From: Lachnospiraceae bacterium
Lineage (GTDB): Bacteria; Bacillota_A; Clostridia; Lachnospirales; Lachnospiraceae
Reading direction: 5' to 3'
Assembly: GCA_017464045.1 (NCBI GenBank)
Contig: JAFUEG010000213.1
Location: 1-7,984, forward strand
Length of the DNA: 7,984 nt
Each line of letters begins with the position of its first letter. The stretch's first letter is position 1. A program made the position numbers and the translations under genes. Under the pieces are notes generated by a model that was given only the letters and a program-made list of their open reading frames with translations, searched no databases and was not told the origin of the DNA. Shown one piece after another: positions 6,415-7,984 of the stretch.

Positions 6415-6424
6415 AAAGGAGGTG
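6415..6424 (+). promoter_or_regulatory. Strong ribosome binding site deciding the GTG start of the MerR gene
   Basis: AAAGGAGGTG is nearly fully complementary to the 16S 3' end. It stands eight bases before GTG 6433. The ATG at 6428 is only three bases away and opens a frame that ends after ten codons. Confidence 0.8.
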
Positions 6425-6432
6425 TAAATGCT

Positions 6433-7173
6433 GTGTCAAAATATACGACTGGAGAGTTAGCAAAGCTTTGTAATGTTACTGTAAGAACAGTTCAGTATTA
6501 TGATTCAAGAAACATCCTTTCTCCAAGTGAATTAAGTGAGGGAGGAAGGCGGCTTTATTTGGATGAAGATTTAAAAAAATTAAGAATTATATGTTTTTTG
6601 AGAGATGTAGGAATTTCAATTAAAGGAATTGGTGAACTTTTAAATGATGAGCATCCGGAAAAGGTTATTTCAGTATTGATTAATGAACAACAGAAGCTTC
6701 TTTTTGAAGAGCTTGAAGAAAAAAAGGAAAAGCTTAACAAGGTAGAAGTAATTAAGCGTGAACTTAAAAGTATGGATAATTTTTCAGTCGAATCCATAGG
6801 TGACATAGCTTATATGATGGAAAATAAGAAACGGTTGAAGAAAATTCACCGTGTACTTTTTTGGGGAGCAGGATTACCCATTGAGATAATTGAGATTTCA
6901 CTTATAATTTTATGGATAGTAAAAGGAATCTGGTTTCCATTTGTTGCATTTTTACCGTTTGAGTTTGTTTTTGGATTAATAATAAGTAAGTATTATTTTG
7001 AAAAGGTTGCTTATATTTGCCCTGAATGTCATAACATATTTAAGGCAAAGCATATAGAAGGATTTTTGGCACCACATACTCCGAGGTTAAGAAAGCTTAC
7101 TTGTAACTGCTGTGGATATAAGGGGTATTGTGTTGAGACAGTAGCTTTGAGCTTGAGTGAACAGGCTAAATAA
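6433..7173 (+). CDS. MerR-family regulator with two TM helices and a C-terminal zinc ribbon
   Basis: A 246-aa protein, much longer than a minimal MerR. Residues 4-70 are a typical MerR winged helix-turn-helix (YTTGELAKLCNVTVRTVQYY, GRRLYLDEDL, LRDVGISIKGIGELL). Residues 78-115 form a charged coiled coil, the usual antiparallel dimerisation helix. Where an effector domain would sit there are two predicted TM helices (about 141-163 and 166-187) and a zinc ribbon with CPEC (196-199) and CNCC (224-227). Two helices would leave both the DNA-binding and zinc-ribbon ends in the cytoplasm, so the protein would contact DNA from the membrane. GTG is chosen as start because of the strong RBS; the MSKYTTGELAK beginning fits the family. 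The promoter upstream suggests autoregulation. The PLDc_N and ABC genes follow on the same strand, so it probably controls that transporter. The signal sensed is unknown. Confidence 0.85.
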   Translation: MSKYTTGELAKLCNVTVRTVQYYDSRNILSPSELSEGGRRLYLDEDLKKLRIICFLRDVGISIKGIGELLNDEHPEKVISVLINEQQKLLFEELEEKKEKLNKVEVIKRELKSMDNFSVESIGDIAYMMENKKRLKKIHRVLFWGAGLPIEIIEISLIILWIVKGIWFPFVAFLPFEFVFGLIISKYYFEKVAYICPECHNIFKAKHIEGFLAPHTPRLRKLTCNCCGYKGYCVETVALSLSEQAK

Positions 7174-7194
7174 AGGATAATTTGATTGAACTAA

Positions 7195-7203
7195 TAGGGA
7201 GGG
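7195..7203 (+). promoter_or_regulatory. Ribosome binding site deciding the start of the small membrane protein
   Basis: TAGGGAGGG ends five bases before ATG 7209. The in-frame TTG at 7182 lies upstream of it and has no such site. Confidence 0.7.
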
Positions 7204-7208
7204 TTTAT

Positions 7209-7412
7209 ATGGATAAATTAATGGAGTATTTACCGTTTATCATACCACTTGTGATAGCGGAGGTTATTTTGCTTATAGTTACATTACATCATATATTTAC
7301 ACATGAAAATTATAAGAGGGGAAACAGACTTTTGTGGGTCATAGTTGCCATAGTCGGCATGGAATTTATAGGACCTATACTTTATTTTGTTCTTGGCAAG
7401 GAGGACGAATAA
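7209..7412 (+). CDS. Small PLDc_N-like membrane protein, YxlE-like
   Basis: A 67-aa protein with two TM helices (about 8-27 and 43-62) joined by a basic loop (HENYKRGNRLLW). The second helix with the ending GPILYFVLGKEDE is the signature of the phospholipase D N-terminal-like (PLDc_N) family of short membrane proteins; the catalytic PLD domain is absent. In Bacillus such a protein (YxlE) is encoded just before an ABC ATPase (YxlF) and permease (YxlG), the same order as here. It probably accompanies or modulates the transporter, but its role is not established by sequence. Its gene starts 35 bases after the MerR stop and ends one base before the ABC start codon, so translation of the two is probably coupled. 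Confidence 0.8.
   Translation: MDKLMEYLPFIIPLVIAEVILLIVTLHHIFTHENYKRGNRLLWVIVAIVGMEFIGPILYFVLGKEDE
7398..7404 (+). promoter_or_regulatory. Ribosome binding site supporting the TTG start of the ABC gene
   Basis: AAGGAGG lies inside the end of the PLDc_N-like gene, nine bases before TTG 7414. No ATG or GTG start fits this site in that frame. Confidence 0.7.
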
Positions 7413-7413
7413 T

Positions 7414-7984
7414 TTGGAAGTTTTAAGTATTGAAAATCTTCATAAAAGGTTTGGTGATAAGGAGGTACTTAAGGGTGTTACACTTAAGGTACCGGAGCAT
7501 AGTATATTTGGCTTTATCGGCAAAAACGGAGCCGGTAAGACCACAACTATGAAGCATATCCTCGGCCTTATCAAGGCAGATGAGGGAAAGATACAGGTTG
7601 CTGACGAAACTGTTGTTTACGGTCAGACAAAAACCAATAAATATATAGGCTATCTTCCGGATGTACCTGAGTTTTATTCGTTTATGAATGCGAGAGAATA
7701 CCTTAACTTCTGTGGAGAGATAACAGGTCTTGATAAGAAGGCTATAAAAGAAAGAAGTGACGAGCTTTTAAGTGCTGTCGGACTTGATAAGGAAAAGCAC
7801 CGCATAAAGGGTTATTCAAGAGGTATGAAGCAAAGGCTTGGTATAGCACAGGCACTTTTGGGTGAGCCGAAGCTTTTAATCTGTGATGAACCGACCTCTG
7901 CGCTTGATCCTTTGGGAAGAAAGGAAATACTTGATATACTTCTTTCGGTAAAGGACAGAACCACCGTTCTCTTTTCTACTCATA
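7414..7984 (+). CDS. ABC transporter ATP-binding subunit, BcrA/CcmA (YxlF) type, 3'-partial
   Basis: 190 residues are visible and the gene runs past the window end. Start is TTG, supported by an upstream AAGGAGG and by the family-like opening MEVLSIENLHKRFGDKEVLKGV. Walker A is GKNGAGKTT (36-44), the signature is YSRGMKQRLG (134-143), Walker B is LLICDEP (154-160) with Asp158 and Glu159, the D-loop is SALD (162-165), and the H-loop is STH (188-190). At the Q-loop position YLPDVPEFY (80-88) has Asp83 where many ABC ATPases have Gln; acidic residues occur here in this subfamily as I recall. The SRGM signature and overall layout match ATPases of two-component exporters for peptides, lipids or drugs. 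The permease should follow downstream. Expression is probably driven by the MerR-type promoter. The substrate is unknown. Confidence 0.9.
   Translation, partial: MEVLSIENLHKRFGDKEVLKGVTLKVPEHSIFGFIGKNGAGKTTTMKHILGLIKADEGKIQVADETVVYGQTKTNKYIGYLPDVPEFYSFMNAREYLNFCGEITGLDKKAIKERSDELLSAVGLDKEKHRIKGYSRGMKQRLGIAQALLGEPKLLICDEPTSALDPLGRKEILDILLSVKDRTTVLFSTH

Noticed and set aside
6428..6460. Short leader peptide from ATG 6428 overlapping the MerR start
   Set aside because: Only ten codons, too close to the RBS (three bases), and out of frame with the MerR gene; GTG 6433 has ideal spacing.

Overview
The window looks like a stretch of low-GC Firmicute chromosome, most likely a Clostridia/Lachnospiraceae-type anaerobe. 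This rests on the AT-rich composition, strong AGGAGG-type ribosome binding sites, GTG/TTG starts, GGDEF domains with the 'DVNGL' variant, and a class M sirtuin beside a zinc-type macrodomain. The genus cannot be fixed by eye. All nine recognisable genes lie on the + strand, and UGA is used normally as a stop (SirTM and EAL genes).

Region 1 (1-1648) holds a protein ADP-ribosylation module. It contains the 3' part of a Zn-dependent macrodomain gene (eraser), interrupted by an in-frame TGA at 391-393, followed by an intact class M sirtuin (SirTM, writer). The macrodomain frame is open from base 1, so the gene starts upstream of the window. The whole C-terminal half of the family fold resumes in the same frame after the TGA, which suggests a recent nonsense mutation or a base-call error.

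Region 2 (1649-6346) is dominated by cyclic-di-GMP signalling. A six-TM GGDEF diguanylate cyclase is followed 31 bases later by a Nudix hydrolase. After a predicted sigma-A promoter and a leader with mutually exclusive helices come a multi-TM EAL phosphodiesterase with a degenerate middle domain and, 15 bases on, a single-TM DUF4230-type protein. A strong intrinsic terminator at 6292-6346 closes this unit. A synthase and a hydrolase of the same messenger therefore sit in adjacent units.

Region 3 (6347-7984) is a MerR-controlled transport cassette. Its promoter has a 19-bp spacer carrying a perfect palindrome, typical of MerR-family control. It drives an unusual MerR protein with two predicted TM helices and a C-terminal four-cysteine zinc ribbon. 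A 67-aa PLDc_N-like membrane protein follows, then a BcrA/CcmA-type ABC ATPase that runs off the window end. The permease is presumably just downstream.

The observations I rate highest are the broken macrodomain next to an intact SirTM, the membrane-embedded MerR with its 19-bp-spacer operator, and the switch-like leader of the EAL gene. No RNA genes, insertion sequences, CRISPR arrays or attachment sites were seen. All family assignments come from motif recognition by eye, without database searches.
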